Origin: Nothopassalora personata
Taxonomy: Eukaryota; Ascomycota; Dothideomycetes; Mycosphaerellales; Mycosphaerellaceae
Direction of reading: 5' to 3'
Length of the DNA stretch: 64,000 bases
NCBI GenBank assembly: GCA_033816765.1
Contig: CM066288.1
Coordinates: forward strand, 2,914,001-2,978,000
Shown: piece after piece, positions 1-11,064 of the stretch
Layout: every line of letters starts with the position of its first letter
Numbering within the stretch: the first letter of the stretch is position 1
Notes under the pieces: model-generated
Databases searched by the model: none
The model's input: only the letters and a program-made list of their open reading frames with translations
What the model was told of the DNA's origin: nothing
Program-made: the position numbers and the translations under genes

Positions 1-349
1 CTATATACTGCGGTAGTATGTGATTAGTCAAAGCTTTGGTGAGGGTTCGCCGCTGACCTTGATGGGAAAGATGTTGTCCGAGTGAACGTCAGCAGCGGTT
101 ATGTCAAGAAATGCTCTCGCCACAAGTGGAGTCTCAACCAGGAACAAGGCAAGGCTTGCACAACCAATGAGAGGTATAGTGTAGAAGTGGGGGCGGCAAT
201 TAATGTCGCTAAGGATGTTTTGCCTGAAGCACTGTAGAGAAGTCGCTGTTTCAACGTTAGCGATACCAATACAGATCTATTATATCGTCTTCACATGATA
301 TACATATTGTTAGCCTCGCCTACGCCCTTCATCTTTGTCAAGCTTTGGC
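1..349. other. No gene recognised
   Basis: I see no convincing coding sequence. The stretch is the 3' flank of the minus-strand coiled-coil gene that ends at 350. Confidence 0.5.
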
Positions 350-1892
350 TCAGAGTGTCGCTTCTCCCTTGCCGGGATGTCGCATGCAGTGATCTGGCAT
401 GTCGCGGTAGAAGTGGGCCATAGTTTCCCAGTGTTTCTGCATCAACAGCATGTGTTGATCTCCTGATATGCCGAATATCCCTGCCTGTATACATTCATGA
501 CCCGTATACTGCTTCCTGCCATGGATTGCCTCGCTAACAGCGCGTGGAGTTGGCACTACCTTGCTTGCGTTCACCTTCAGCTCATCAATGTCTTGCTTCA
601 GCGTAACCTCAGCTGTATGAGCGACTGAGAGTCTTGCTTCCAAGACTGCCAGCTGCTGCTTCAGCTGAGTGGTAGCGATCTCGGCAGTAGACCGTTCAAG
701 AGCCAACTTCCCATTAATACGGACATTCTCACCTCGTTGAGTCGTGATCTTCGCATACGCCGACTCCAGCTTACGCTTATAACTATCGAGCTTGGAGCTC
801 AGCATCTCCCTTTGAGCTTGAGATAACTCAAGAGAGGTTCGTGTTGCATTGAGATCCCGCTGCGTAGGTTCGAGCTCGTCTTTCAGGCTCGCTAGCTGAT
901 TGTGAAGTTCACCGACCTTTGCGCGACGGGCAGCAGCATCAGCTTCGGCCAGCTCCCGAGTGTTCGCGAGAAAGTAGTTCCAGTCCTCTTCATAGCAGAT
1001 CAAGCGTTCCAGGTCTGCATAGACGAGCTCGTGGTTTGTAGAGCGCTGGAGCGAATTCACCCTCGAAAGCAATGCACATTCCTTCTCAGCGGCCCGCGTC
1101 ACAGAGCGATCAGCTTCAGTAGCCTGCTGCTGGAACTTCTCACTTTCATGCTCCAGTCTTGTGATATCAGTAGTACGAGCGTCAAGTTCCTGGCGTAGAG
1201 TCTCCAGCTGCTCTGCTTTCGTAGCCGCCTCCTTTTCAGCCGACTTCTTCTGCTTGCTGAGCTCGTGCATCTTGCTGAGGTCCTTGTTGAAGCCATCTAT
1301 ACATTTTTGCTGGCTCATGAGCTTCTTTCCCAAGTCGGCGTTCAGTGAGCGCAGACGTTGAAACTCGACATCATCGGCATGGCCGTTTGCGTGAAGTCGG
1401 TCCTTGTGCGCGGGCACATCTTGTATCACACTTTGTCGTACCGAGGGCTGCTCTGTGTGTTTCTGAATGTTGTCTAGTAGAAGTTCGTTGCGCGTGGTGC
1501 ACAGTCGCACGTCGTGCACATCCTAATGAAATGAACATTACGCTACCTGTTATCTGGGTGGCCATAGTCAATATTTGATCCGAATGCCCTAAGTTTAGTG
1601 GAGGTGTGCACGACGCGGAACTAACTTCTAGTGAGTTTAGCTTGCCTTGCAGGGTAGCCTTGGCTTGGCGCAGATACTCAATCTCGTCAGTGAGAGCCTC
1701 TATATTTCCAGCGTCGATGCATTTCCTGGTTGAATAATTTCTTGTTGAACGATTTCCGACGTTCTCAATATTTTGCACCAGGATGCTGTTCTGCCGGAAC
1801 ACATCTTCATTCTTGGATACAAGAGTGCTCTTCTCAGATGACAAAGACTCTTTTGAGTCAACATATGCATCATAAGCTAACTTGTCATTCAC
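350..1892 (-). CDS. Coiled-coil protein, two exons
   Basis: Exons 1626-1892 and 350-1522 join across a 103-nt intron (1523-1625) with donor GTTAGT and acceptor CATTAG. The join is in phase 0 and gives 479 residues. Nearly the whole product is charged, heptad-rich sequence (long runs of E, K, Q, L, A) typical of a parallel coiled coil, with no membrane segment or signal peptide. The last ~40 residues are not coiled-coil and are rich in His and Met. I do not recognise the family; a structural or scaffold role is only a guess from the coil. A GTAAGT lies just upstream of the chosen ATG, so another 5' exon is possible. The join is inferred from frame and splice signals. Confidence 0.55.
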
Positions 1893-2897
1893 TTACACCC
1901 GCTACGTAACTGGCAACAGTAGGTGCATGCATCGAAGTGCCCATCATCCAAAGATGCTCTGAAGTAGACGAAACAACGGCGAGAAAAGAGAACGGCAAGC
2001 ACACACAGAACTACCTCCGGAAAGAAGGGAAGATAGCGAGCCCATCATCAATACCATACCGCTGTGAGCAATCTCACCTTGTCCTCCTGCACGCGCCCGA
2101 TTGCAGGTTGCAGCCTACACGAGGAATGATGATCGATCTGAAAGTGACAGGAATCGAGGCATTTCGAGGCCGCGCTTGACCATCGTCGGCGCCGCGTTGG
2201 GAGATGACGAAGAGCGTGATCGAAAGGGAGAGAGTTTCTCTGTATCGACTGCCATCTTATGGGCACAAATCGCTTGAGAAGCATAGGAGAAAGGTTGATA
2301 AATGTGTCCGAAGCGTGAGAAAGAGTTCGGCGCGGACGGTGCACGCGATGCACGTTGTCATCAAAATTCCAGTATCGTCCAGCTAGCCTACCGTCAATAC
2401 TTGATGTGGCTGCCCTAAACTTAATGACGGCATGCAGTGCGACCGTGCAAACGTCTCGTGCGGATGCCATAACTGCCAGAAGATGTCCGATCTCGTTGTT
2501 CCGAATCTCCTCCCCACATGGCATCAGTGAGCACGAGGTTCCGCAGCCGACTGTCGTTGACATGTTGTGTTGTGTTCCTCGCGCGTGGTGGTAGGACATA
2601 TGCTCAAGAGGTCCCTGTGTTTACCCCTGCCACGATCCTTCAGACAAGTCATTGGGGTGCACATGAAGATGCGTGACGAAAGACATTGTCGTTAACGACA
2701 GCCCAGATATGTCCTTACATTAGAGCTTCTCGGATGACATGACCCGCGAGCTACAGAAATCCTGTTTCGGCAGTGCAAGGTAGGTTGCATAGATTGCCAC
2801 AACTTCCGCGTCATCCAGACGCTTCTCTTGTGACAATAAGAGCGAGATGGTTAGGTAGCACGATGCCTCGCGAGGTCGTAAGTCGAAAAGAAGACGT
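1893..2897. other. Intergenic, no gene supported
   Basis: Both strands have short open frames here but none has coding-like composition or a recognisable domain. It separates the coiled-coil gene (minus) from the transcription-factor-like gene (plus) and so includes both upstream regions. Confidence 0.4.
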
Positions 2898-3674
2898 TTG
2901 TCAAGTAGGAATCGGATGACTTCGAAGATTATGGATAGCCATACCGCCGAATCGGTCAATCACAATCCACTCGGAGTCGACAAGGAGGAACCGCAACGAA
3001 GCAATGCGACTAGAGCTCATGCGGACAAAGTCGGCGGGCAAGAATCAGCAAAGGCGGCGGAGACGAAAGCTCGACGCCGGAAATGTCAAGAAACGACTCA
3101 ACGAGCGATGCGCAAGGAACTCCCGGATACTGGCACGTCCTGTCGGAACGATGGGAACGTCGTGTACTCAAGGGCAGCGAGACGTGCTCAAAATGCGGGA
3201 CTGCTCGATGCACGCTGTGCGACACTGCATCGACTCTACTCTCTGCCAGCTTGGGACGACTTGACCGAAGAGGAGCAAGAGAAGTCTCTTCGCGCAATCT
3301 ACGAAGTATGCCGGGTCACTGCTATCATCTACTGCAATGCCGTCATTCTTCCCATCCCAATCAACAACGGCTGGAACGATCGGCATACCGCCAGACTGGT
3401 AGAGCTTCTTACCACCGCTAATTTCGAGAAGTGGCACATCGAAGTGTCAGAACTGCACGTATGGGCGCTCTTGATCGGTGGTGTGGCAGCCCAGAGCACT
3501 GCTCAGAGGCCTTTCTTTGAAAATGCGCTCAAGCGATGGTATGCGGCGCATCGTCGATCGTGGTCAGCCATTACTACAAGTCTCAAGGAGTTCATTTGGT
3601 CGGATCGTGCCTGCAAGGTCGCCGGAGCAACGTTGTTGCATCACGCGCTCTTCGGCTCGAGCGCTGAAATATGA
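2898..3674 (+). CDS. Fungal transcription-factor-like protein (C-terminal domain only)
   Basis: The 258-residue frame has a low-complexity basic N-terminus (residues 1-90). This is followed by a segment (~105-250) that resembles the C-terminal part of the fungal-specific transcription factor region (DUF3468-type): YSLPAWDDLTEEEQE, a helix with ICRL-like VCRVTAIIYCNAVI, then WALLIGGVAAQ and LKEFIWSDRAC. Full-length members have an N-terminal Zn2Cys6 cluster, which is absent here. This is either a divergent protein or a 5'-truncated gene. The start used is the first Met of the frame; MTSKIMDSH a few residues later is equally possible. It lies among decayed genes, so it may itself be a remnant with an open frame by chance. 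The target genes are unknown. Confidence 0.5.
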   Translation: MSSRNRMTSKIMDSHTAESVNHNPLGVDKEEPQRSNATRAHADKVGGQESAKAAETKARRRKCQETTQRAMRKELPDTGTSCRNDGNVVYSRAARRAQNAGLLDARCATLHRLYSLPAWDDLTEEEQEKSLRAIYEVCRVTAIIYCNAVILPIPINNGWNDRHTARLVELLTTANFEKWHIEVSELHVWALLIGGVAAQSTAQRPFFENALKRWYAAHRRSWSAITTSLKEFIWSDRACKVAGATLLHHALFGSSAEI

Positions 3675-4096
3675 CCTAGAGGTAGCACCGACCCTTTCAA
3701 TGATCTCGACTTGTAAGCACAGCTAGGTCTAAACTCTTGGCATTAAGGCGGAGGATCCCGCCCATGATCCTTCGTGCTTTTACAGCATAGGGCTATCAGG
3801 TCGTGGCTTATCATAAGATCACTGTCCGCCTCGACACTCGATCTGCTGGACGCAATTTTCGCATCATGTATGTTCAAATTCAGGTTGAGCAATCGCGACC
3901 ATCTTGTGGGAGCCATTGATGGCTACAAGCTCCAATCAACATGTTCTAAGAGAACAGAAGCGTTCCGCCGTCCCACAGAATGAACTCGGGGATTGTGAGC
4001 AACTAGAGCCGAGACATCTCCTTGGGGTATCTCATCCAGCATTGGTAAAAGCAAAGAGAGATACGAAGTCTTGGCGCGCTTACACCCTTCGACCAG
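3675..4096. other. No gene recognised
   Basis: Nothing is supported here. Part may be a 5' exon or intron of the HExxH-containing remnant that follows. Confidence 0.35.
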
Positions 4097-4600
4097 AGTC
4101 ACGCAGAAGGCACACCTCCAAGCAAATCAGTACTTTTTCAGCGCTTCAAGACGGCAGAGACTCTCGGGCACGAAATAGGCCATGCCATCACTTTTGCTGG
4201 GTCCGGGTGTGCTTGTTGCTGGAACAATGCGCCCTACTACGTCAACAACCTTATTGACGAGAATGGGTTTGACTTCTGCAATGACATCTGGGACGGTATC
4301 TTGATTCCGACTGACAGTGAGGCTGGATACGAGCATGGCACTATGACTTTGTCGCAATGGCCAAGTGGCATAAGGCTCGCTGGTTACAGAGATAGCGACT
4401 GTGGTCACGTATTTGCACACCAATATGAAGCCAAATGAGACTACCCACAGAGTTCCCATCAAGTTTATCGAAAACTTCCTCGAACACATGGTGGAACGAG
4501 GATGTGGATGGCAAAGGTGTGAAAGCGCTAGGGGCGCCCATTGTGGGCACGTGGGTCTTTGGGACTGTCGGCAAGAAAAAGGTGCCTTGTGATGTCGACG
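4097..4600 (+). pseudogene. HExxH metallopeptidase-like gene remnant
   Basis: One plus frame, open from about 4050 to TGA 4436-4438 but without an ATG, reads ETLGHEIGHAITFAGS with HEIGH at 4169-4183, a zincin-type zinc-binding motif. It continues through conserved-looking sequence (NGFDFCNDIWDGI, LSQWPSGIRLAGYR). After the stop, coding-like sequence goes on in other frames: RVPIKFIENF near 4450, then TWWNEDVDGKGVKALGAP near 4500. The layout (HExxH, then a downstream ENxxFGG-like segment and a VPM-like segment) resembles uncharacterised fungal proteins with an HExxH core. The lack of a start, the stop and the frame change suggest a pseudogene; unrecognised introns are the alternative. Confidence 0.45.
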
Positions 4601-4862
4601 TTTCTCTCCGAACTGCGGCATGTTCGCTGCACCCTTCAGACTCTCCAACAAGTCACCGCGACCTGATTCGAGCTTCTCAAAGTCCTCGTCAAGCGAAATT
4701 TTGGTGTCTGGCGCTCGTTCCGTTGCCTTGTTCAGCTGAGCGAACACACCCCTGGGCGGATCCCAAGTTCCAAGGCTAACGTCCTAAGAACTCGTCAGAT
4801 CAAGGCCCTTCAGTTTACTGCCGTGACTCGAATTGGAGACGACGACATTTCTCGGCTGATCT

Positions 4863-5162
4863 TCACTCATCGTTTACCTTCAGCGGGGCCTGGATGACAG
4901 CCTCTTCACCCGAGGAACCCTCGATCGCTGTTCCGCCTTCCCTGGATGCCGCACTGGGTCCGTGCAGACGCCTCTTCTTGTTTGGAAGATCGTCAGCCTC
5001 ATCCTCATCGTCTTCAAGCTCGTTATCTACCACAGCTTGCAAGGCATGACCATCGTTGGGATGGCGTTTCATCCCTTGAAATGCGTCGGGTTGCAGAGCG
5101 CCGTCGGGGTCATAAGCCAGGGTCGCATGCGTGAATCTGTAGTGTTTTCGAGCACACACCAC
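4863..5162 (-). CDS. Small hypothetical protein, acidic/basic low complexity
   Basis: A 99-residue frame opens with MVCARKHYRFTHATLAYDP and then has an acidic stretch (NELEDDEDEADDLP) followed by a basic NKKRRLHG run that could be a nuclear localisation signal. The composition is plausible for a real exon, but there is no domain and the frame may be one exon of a longer, broken gene. It sits between two decayed genes. Confidence is low. Confidence 0.25.
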   Translation of the reverse strand: MVCARKHYRFTHATLAYDPDGALQPDAFQGMKRHPNDGHALQAVVDNELEDDEDEADDLPNKKRRLHGPSAASREGGTAIEGSSGEEAVIQAPLKVNDE

Positions 5163-5731
5163 GCAGCATGTACCTGGAGGTCAGCGGGCAGCCATTTTTG
5201 CTTGCTCAAAGTTTGTTCCCGTGACAAGAATCGAGGAAGAAGTGCATCAGACGGGACGTAGGAGTGAACGTGAAGCTTTAATGCGCGTGGCGTCTGTCCG
5301 TACGCACTCTTGACGCGAAATCGCGGTCCCTCAATATCACACCATTTCTTTCCTCTTTGAGAACGACACCGAACACCATTTCTTCGAGCGCAGCGACGTG
5401 CCTTTACCTCAATCGATCCTCGATATCAACCCACACCCCGTTGACACCAGACTGCGAGGACTTCTCGACCACCCTAACCAGTTTGTACTTCCCTCGGCAT
5501 AGTTGGTAAGGTCCTCGGCCATCCTAGCCACGCTTGTACTAGAATCAGCAAGATGGGGAAAGGGTGCCCGGGGAGGGGAGGGGGGAGCTCCATGGGTTAC
5601 GATCGCCCATGCCTCGCGCTTTTCTCAACACCGAAGTCGACTAATTCCTGCGACATGCTGCATGCCCTCAAGACCCGAACTCAGCATTCTCGACTTCTAT
5701 CTATCTCGTCATTCAGAGCTGAGCAGCGACG
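5163..5731. other. Intergenic, no gene supported
   Basis: No convincing frame. A purine-rich run (about 5553-5590, G/A only) lies about 150 bases before the start of the next remnant and could be a promoter element, but I cannot assign it. Confidence 0.35.
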
Positions 5732-7035
5732 ATGTCTTCAAATGGCTATGCGCTTCGCAAGCCCTACCGACGATCAAACAATGCGTCCGTTTGAGTATTG
5801 AATTCGCGCACCCATGTCGGCACTCCTCGCCAAAGTGCAATATCCGTATCAACAGCCAATAGAAGCCATCGCACTACTGTCTCAGTATTGTGGCTCGCGC
5901 GGTGTTCCGAAGCAGGCCTTTCAGCACAGCGAAGTCCAGATGCCATGTGCGAGTTGTTTATCAACAGTAGTGCTAGGTGTCTGGCCTCAAGCTGATATAG
6001 ATCCGTTGACAGGGCAGCACATCACATTGTCACGGACAGTCGCTTCACCTTCTTCGACAAGTTTAACTCCAGGTTCACTGTTCAGCGGCAGTACTTGGTC
6101 GCGGCTGCAGTACTGCTTACGGCCCTCGTCGACCTGACTCTCGATCTGCATGACTTATTTGCGACGATTCTGCTCGGCTCGCCGCTTGGCGGCGCGACTC
6201 TTGCAGATCTACGTGAGCTCTGGAAAATCAAACACGCAGGTCATCCATAGAGCATTTCAGCAACACTGGCGAGCCGTGCGTAACGGGATTGACGAGCGTG
6301 GCCCGGAGGAGATTATTGCAGAAGATACTGCCTTTATGGCTCCCCTGAGCAGCTCCACCACAACTTCACTGTCGCTGAGGACATATTAATTGACATGCAG
6401 GCCGATACAGCATAAGCAAAGCAGGAAGCGGATATTGCGCAGAGCACCAGGTCTGGCCAAAGTCGAGCTGCAAGTTTCGGGGATCAGGAGCACGACCACC
6501 ATGTTCAACAGCACCGCCTGACTCTCCTGCGAGATGATTTCAGGGGCCTAGCTCTTGATCGAGACCAAGACTCCAGCTGGCCGCTTGCCGAAAGAAGTCC
6601 AAGCAGACAAGCAGTACCTCAAGCTACACAGCAAGCTACTCGAGGCTCGAGGGAAGAGCAGAATGGTTGTCCTTCAAGGCATCGGTGGACACGGCGCCAT
6701 CCGAGAAAGAAAACTTTCAGCACAGCACTCACTACAGCGGTGTGAAGCGCGAGATTAACAACCTGCTCGATGAGCAACAAATCGTGCCGTACAAGCGTAT
6801 GGCTATCCTTGCCAAGGAAATCGCAGTCCTCCAAAAGCTGTTCGACCACCCTCATGATGCGACCGACGAGAACACCGCAGCCGGAGAGGCCAATATGTCG
6901 CAGCACGAGGAAGTGAACGCTGAGCGGGATGGGTTCGACGGATTATATCGACAATGGAAGCTTGAGACGGAGGAGCTAGATCGCGAACGGCTGGTGGGCG
7001 CACCTGGACCAGATTCTGGCAAAGAGGTGGAGTAG
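5732..7035 (+). pseudogene. Broken protein gene, family not recognised
   Basis: From ATG 5732 one frame stays coding-like for ~170 codons but contains in-frame TGA at 5792 and 5993 and ends at TAG 6248. Sequence on both sides of the stops reads naturally, for example FTFFDKFNSRFTVQRQ and LVAAAVLLTALVDLTLDLHD around 6050-6150. Coding character then moves to a second frame (QHWRAVRNGIDERG, ~6270), a third (SPEQLHHNFTVAEDILIDMQ, ~6350, with TAA 6413), and through ~6480-6640 to a last frame that runs clean to TAG 7035. That last part contains a coiled segment (VKREINNLLDEQQIVPYKR; LYRQWKLETEELDRERL). At least three frame changes and three stops point to a decayed gene. Two stops could be CGA-to-TGA changes. 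Introns could explain single breaks, but I find no canonical pairs that repair all of them. Confidence 0.5.
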
Positions 7036-8115
7036 TATGGATGCTCGCTGCATATCAGGAGTACGGGGCTGTCGGATCTCCCCGTGGATGACGATATGTA
7101 AGAGGCGGGAGAGGAAAAATGAAGGGCGCTTGCTTCCACTCTCTCCATCTTTCACCACCTTACGAGAAGTAGTATCCGCTTCTTCTGCCTTCCGAGAATG
7201 CTTCCTGGCGACACGCACTGCAGCATCGTACTGTTGAGGCTCGTAGGCAGGCTTTCTTGATTGAGAATCCTTTGAAACCGGGACATCGAAGTTCTTTAGT
7301 GAATTTCGAGGCTTGATTGTAGATGTGACGCCTGCTTTGGTGAGCGTGTCCTGCGACCAGCGATTGGTGGTGGAGCGTAAGGTCGACGTCGCTAGATTTG
7401 GTCGATCGAAGCCTCTGGCCTCTTTCTGATACCTCGTTGGCTAGTCAGCGCTTGCAGTGTCGATGCGACCCTCGCGGGCGTTGTAATTGCGTCTGGCTCT
7501 CGTCCCTGGTGTCGTGGGTGTCGCGGACTTGGTCCAGCCGATGAGTTCTTTGAATTCTAGCTTTCTGGCCCAGAATCCATCATTGTTTGCTCGGAGATCC
7601 TGAATGACAGAGACGATCAAGGCAAAGGCGCCCTCGTACCGCCATTCCAGGTCGTCGACGTTCGTATAGTACCTGTCTGGGATGTCTCTAGCTCAATGAG
7701 GTGGCGCGCCGAGGCAGCCAGCAGTACTCTCGTGCTTTTGGGGTCTACTGATGTAGCTCCCACCTCGAACACCTTCTCCAACGTTGTCGAATACTCGAAC
7801 TCAGGTGGAAGCTGCGGGCAGCTTACCAAAGCATCGAGCTCCGGCTTCACTCTCCAACCAGCAGGCTCAGTGCCAATGATGTCCTTCAGATGCTCGTAGC
7901 GCACTATCTTGGTCAAGATGTTATGCACTAGAAGAAGTAGAGATGTTGTGGTTCCTTCGGCGTCCACCCAGTCTTGCGTGATGTATCAATCAGTGACGGC
8001 GGTGTAGCGAGGTCCTCTGAGGATCACAACCAGAGCTGCTATCTCAAATGTACCTACCTCCATTGCCCTTGTCGTTCAAGCCGAATGAACATGTGAGAGT
8101 TAAGCTGGAACTCAT
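6976..8115 (-). pseudogene. Conserved-looking hypothetical gene with disrupted frame
   Basis: Exon 1 (8058-8115) begins MSSSLTLTCSFGLNDKG. An 85-nt intron (7973-8057; donor GTAGGT, acceptor GCAAG) joins in phase to exon 2, which continues DWVDAEGTTTSLLLLVHNIL and PELDALVSCPQLPPEFEYS. Near 7690 coding character moves to another frame (DIPDRYYTNVDDLEWRYEG) with no usable GT-AG pair that I can find. It meets TAG at 7441-7443, yet the same frame stays open and coding-like to 6976 (for example KEARGFDRPNLATSTLRSTT). A CTGAC branch-like site and a CAG follow the TAG, so a poor-donor intron is possible there. I favour a gene with one frameshift and perhaps one stop. Its 3' end overlaps the tail of the plus-strand remnant. 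Confidence 0.5.
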
Positions 8116-9751
8116 CGCGCCAGATTTTGGTAATGCGCTAATGTGTCGCGGTTACCGTGGTGTACGTGTGCCTAGGACTGTGCGACTGTAGAAGTGAGGT
8201 TTTGGATTTCGCGCGGGCTGGAAGATTTAACGGAATTTGGAGAAGCGGCGGTGGTCAAAGCTTTCGAGATTTGGCGCGAAGTGAATAGACTCCGCCGCAG
8301 CTCACACGAGTTGTGTTAAGTTCAGGATCAGTCGACCGCACGTCAGAGCTGGTTCGTGGCGAAGAGACAAGTGGTGTCTGCTCGTAGCTCTATATGGAGC
8401 ACTCATGACACTCCTAAGTGGCGATTCTGCTATATACCTGGTCTGCGATGGTGTATTGGTCGTTTGCTCACTCACATACCACAATTCTGCCAATTGCTCG
8501 AAATGCATAGTCTTTTCCAACGGCCTGACATGGTCAAGCAGATGATGGAAAGAAAGGGATGTAAATAGAGCGGGCAATACAAGGTGAGAAAGGAGGTCGA
8601 CATGTGGTCACGAGTAGGCGATAAAAGCCTAACCAGCCTCGACTCTACGCGATCTGTGAAGGCACTGGGCGCAACGTAGAGCCACTATACCACCATCTTC
8701 AGGGTAGAGCCCGAGGCCGAAGCCGACAAAGAAAAGCATCCCCATAGTGACAGGTGCTGTAGCTCAAAAAGGTCATCTAGAATCAACCACGGTGTGAGCA
8801 GTGTTATTTTACGACGCGACCGGAGACTGGCGCAATAGGGTGCCACGCTCTCCGCCCTCGATTGTAGTCGAAGCCTCACACAAGCATCCCGTAGTTGGAC
8901 GCCGTAGCAAACGACTGTACTGTTAGAGTGGCTCACTCTGAAGCAGCAACCAGAAGGCGGACAGGTAGGCTGGCGAGAATGATTCGGCCTTTGTCGTGTT
9001 TGTGATCCAGAGAGCTCGTGACAATGGACTAGCCAGCCTCGGCTTGCAGCTGCATTGAGGCTCTGAAGGGTAGCCAAAACGCGACAACTGCGAGCCAGCC
9101 CACAGCACCCAAGAGGTCGAGTGTGAGATCACTCAGACCTGCAAGGACAAGCATTTCCCAGGTGTTGTGGTCAAGGAGGGTTCGTCTAGAGTCAGGTACA
9201 GCAGCGCTCAACAAAAGTTGAGTCTATATGCTCAGATTGAATAGATTAGGAACCCCAGAGGATAAGTATTGGGCCCGCATGGTGTGCGCGGTGTAGGTGC
9301 TGCAGGGCAAGGATTGGGGTCAGATATGTTGTGGAAGAAGTGGATGTCGATGGTGTGATGTGGTGAAGGCAATAAAGGTGAAGTCGAGTTGGGGTAAAAG
9401 TAGACGTTCAGATGCATTGGGAGTCGGCACTGACCTTCCAAAAAGCGCGCTAGTGACCGAGGAGACGGAGCGTCACGTGGTATGACCCGTCACATTCACT
9501 TACTGTCTTTCCTATTACTTCTGCACATCCATCATTTTCCATCATTTTCCAGATAAATCGAGATGTCGATCTGGTGATAGTATATTCATGTCGAGGTTGT
9601 AGAAAGACAACAATTGTTGCTCGGCATTTCGGAGCCACGTCATCGTCAGCGTGGCTTCGAGGACGGTCACGCTATCAGGTGAATACTCTTTCACGGCTGA
9701 TCTTCTTTCTCCTACTGCGAGCATTGTACCCTTCGACGTCTTCTAGCCATC
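8116..9751. other. Long intergenic stretch with possible coding debris
   Basis: No intact gene. On the minus strand near 9050-9210 a hydrophobic stretch (LVLAGLSDLTLDLLGAVGWL) reads like a membrane-protein fragment but has no supported gene around it. The last few hundred bases are the upstream region of the AIM3-like gene at 9752. An imperfect direct repeat of CATCATTTTCCA occurs near 9531-9552. Confidence 0.35.
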
Positions 9752-10807
9752 ATGGACAAAATGAAAGGTCTCGCCAAGGGCGGTTGGCACCCCAAAGGAG
9801 ATGTTGCGATTAAGAAAGACACTTGGAAATCGGACATCAAAGCGATAGCGACAGGCAAGAAGAAGGACCCCTATGAGGACGCACGGAACCACCGGTCTGC
9901 CCCGTTGTCAAGCCTCCGCGATCCTGACGCCTTTGGACCGCCGCCGAAGACACGAAGTATGGGTGCAGGAGGTGCAGTAAGCCGGACCGGCACCGCTTCG
10001 TCAGCATCTACGGGAACCACGGGTGGACTGGGCGGGCTAGCGGTCGAGAGTGGCTATGCGCAGCGGAAACGTATGGAAGAAGAGGAAGCACGGCAACAAG
10101 CAGAATTGGAAGCAGAAAGAGCGGCACAGGCACGGCGTGAAGAAGGATACCGCAGGGATACCACAGGCCTAAGCACAGCGAATTTGCCAAAGCCACCCAT
10201 GCGGCGACACACACCTGAAAGTGGTGCAGTCAGTCCTGCTCTTCCGCCGCGAGTTCCACCTAGGCAGAACCAGGCGGCCACACCAAGTCTCCCACCAAGG
10301 CAGAATGAGTATCCCGATGAGTACACTCCTGCTCCACCACCGAGCTATGGTGAAGCATTGAGACAGCCGCAGGTCCCAACACCTCAAGCTCTACCGCCTC
10401 GTAATCTATCTCCACGAGATCCTGCTAGCATAAATCAGGGTGCGGCAGCACGGTTAGGACAGGCTGGAGTTTCCGTTCCCGATTTCGGAATCAGTGGTGC
10501 AGGAGATGGTGTTAACATTTCTTCACCACGGAGAGCATACGATCGTGAGCAAGCATCAGGACAGTTGAACGAGCTTCAGCAACGATTTGCTAAGCTTAAT
10601 GCAAGTACGGATGAGCGAGGCAACCCCCTCACGCCAGCAGCATCTGCGAATGCTGCTGGCAAGAAAGCTCCTCCGCCGCCTCCTCCGAAGAAGTCTGGCC
10701 TTGCTCATAGTGCCAGTGTAGGACAGGCTGGTGCCTCAGAATTTTCTGGAACTCAGGCACCAGTACCACCTCCTTTGCCGCTAGCTAGTAAGCCGAATCC
10801 ATCTTGA
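9752..10807 (+). CDS. AIM3-like proline-rich protein
   Basis: Single-exon frame of 351 residues. It opens MDKMKGLAKGGWHPKGDV, then has RDPDAFGPPPK (about residue 56), a short charged coil (RKRMEEEEARQQAELEAERA, ~105-130), several proline-rich PPR/PPRQN blocks (~165-225), a helix QLNELQQRFAKLNA (~270) and C-terminal polyproline KKAPPPPPPKKSG. The GWHPKG start, the DPxxFxPPP motif and the many SH3-ligand-type proline tracts resemble fungal AIM3 (altered inheritance of mitochondria 3). In yeast Aim3 associates with cortical actin patches through SH3 proteins. Function here is inferred from that likeness. The ATG has a good context (gccatcATGg). The next strong gene is a formin, also an actin regulator, but there is no sign of joint regulation. 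Confidence 0.55.
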   Translation: MDKMKGLAKGGWHPKGDVAIKKDTWKSDIKAIATGKKKDPYEDARNHRSAPLSSLRDPDAFGPPPKTRSMGAGGAVSRTGTASSASTGTTGGLGGLAVESGYAQRKRMEEEEARQQAELEAERAAQARREEGYRRDTTGLSTANLPKPPMRRHTPESGAVSPALPPRVPPRQNQAATPSLPPRQNEYPDEYTPAPPPSYGEALRQPQVPTPQALPPRNLSPRDPASINQGAAARLGQAGVSVPDFGISGAGDGVNISSPRRAYDREQASGQLNELQQRFAKLNASTDERGNPLTPAASANAAGKKAPPPPPPKKSGLAHSASVGQAGASEFSGTQAPVPPPLPLASKPNPS

Positions 10808-11064
10808 GAAGACCTTCCATGGTCAATAGCACATGGAGGCATCATGTGCTTTCAATTCGTTGATTGCAAGTATCGGATTCGATGTTACAACTGAGCACGG
10901 TGACTATACACGACGAACTTTGTGCTTCTGTGGTCTGTAGGATGCCTCGTGTGCACTTGGGCTTGTGATAACCATCCGAAACAGCGACACGAAGATAAAT
11001 GGACCACCGCACTTGTGCTCTTGAATTCCGCGTTCACTTGTGGTGCCACTGTAGAGACCGCGTC

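Noticed and set aside
2048..2599. 183-residue minus frame
   Set aside because: His/Arg/Ser-rich composition typical of chance frames; no conserved segment.
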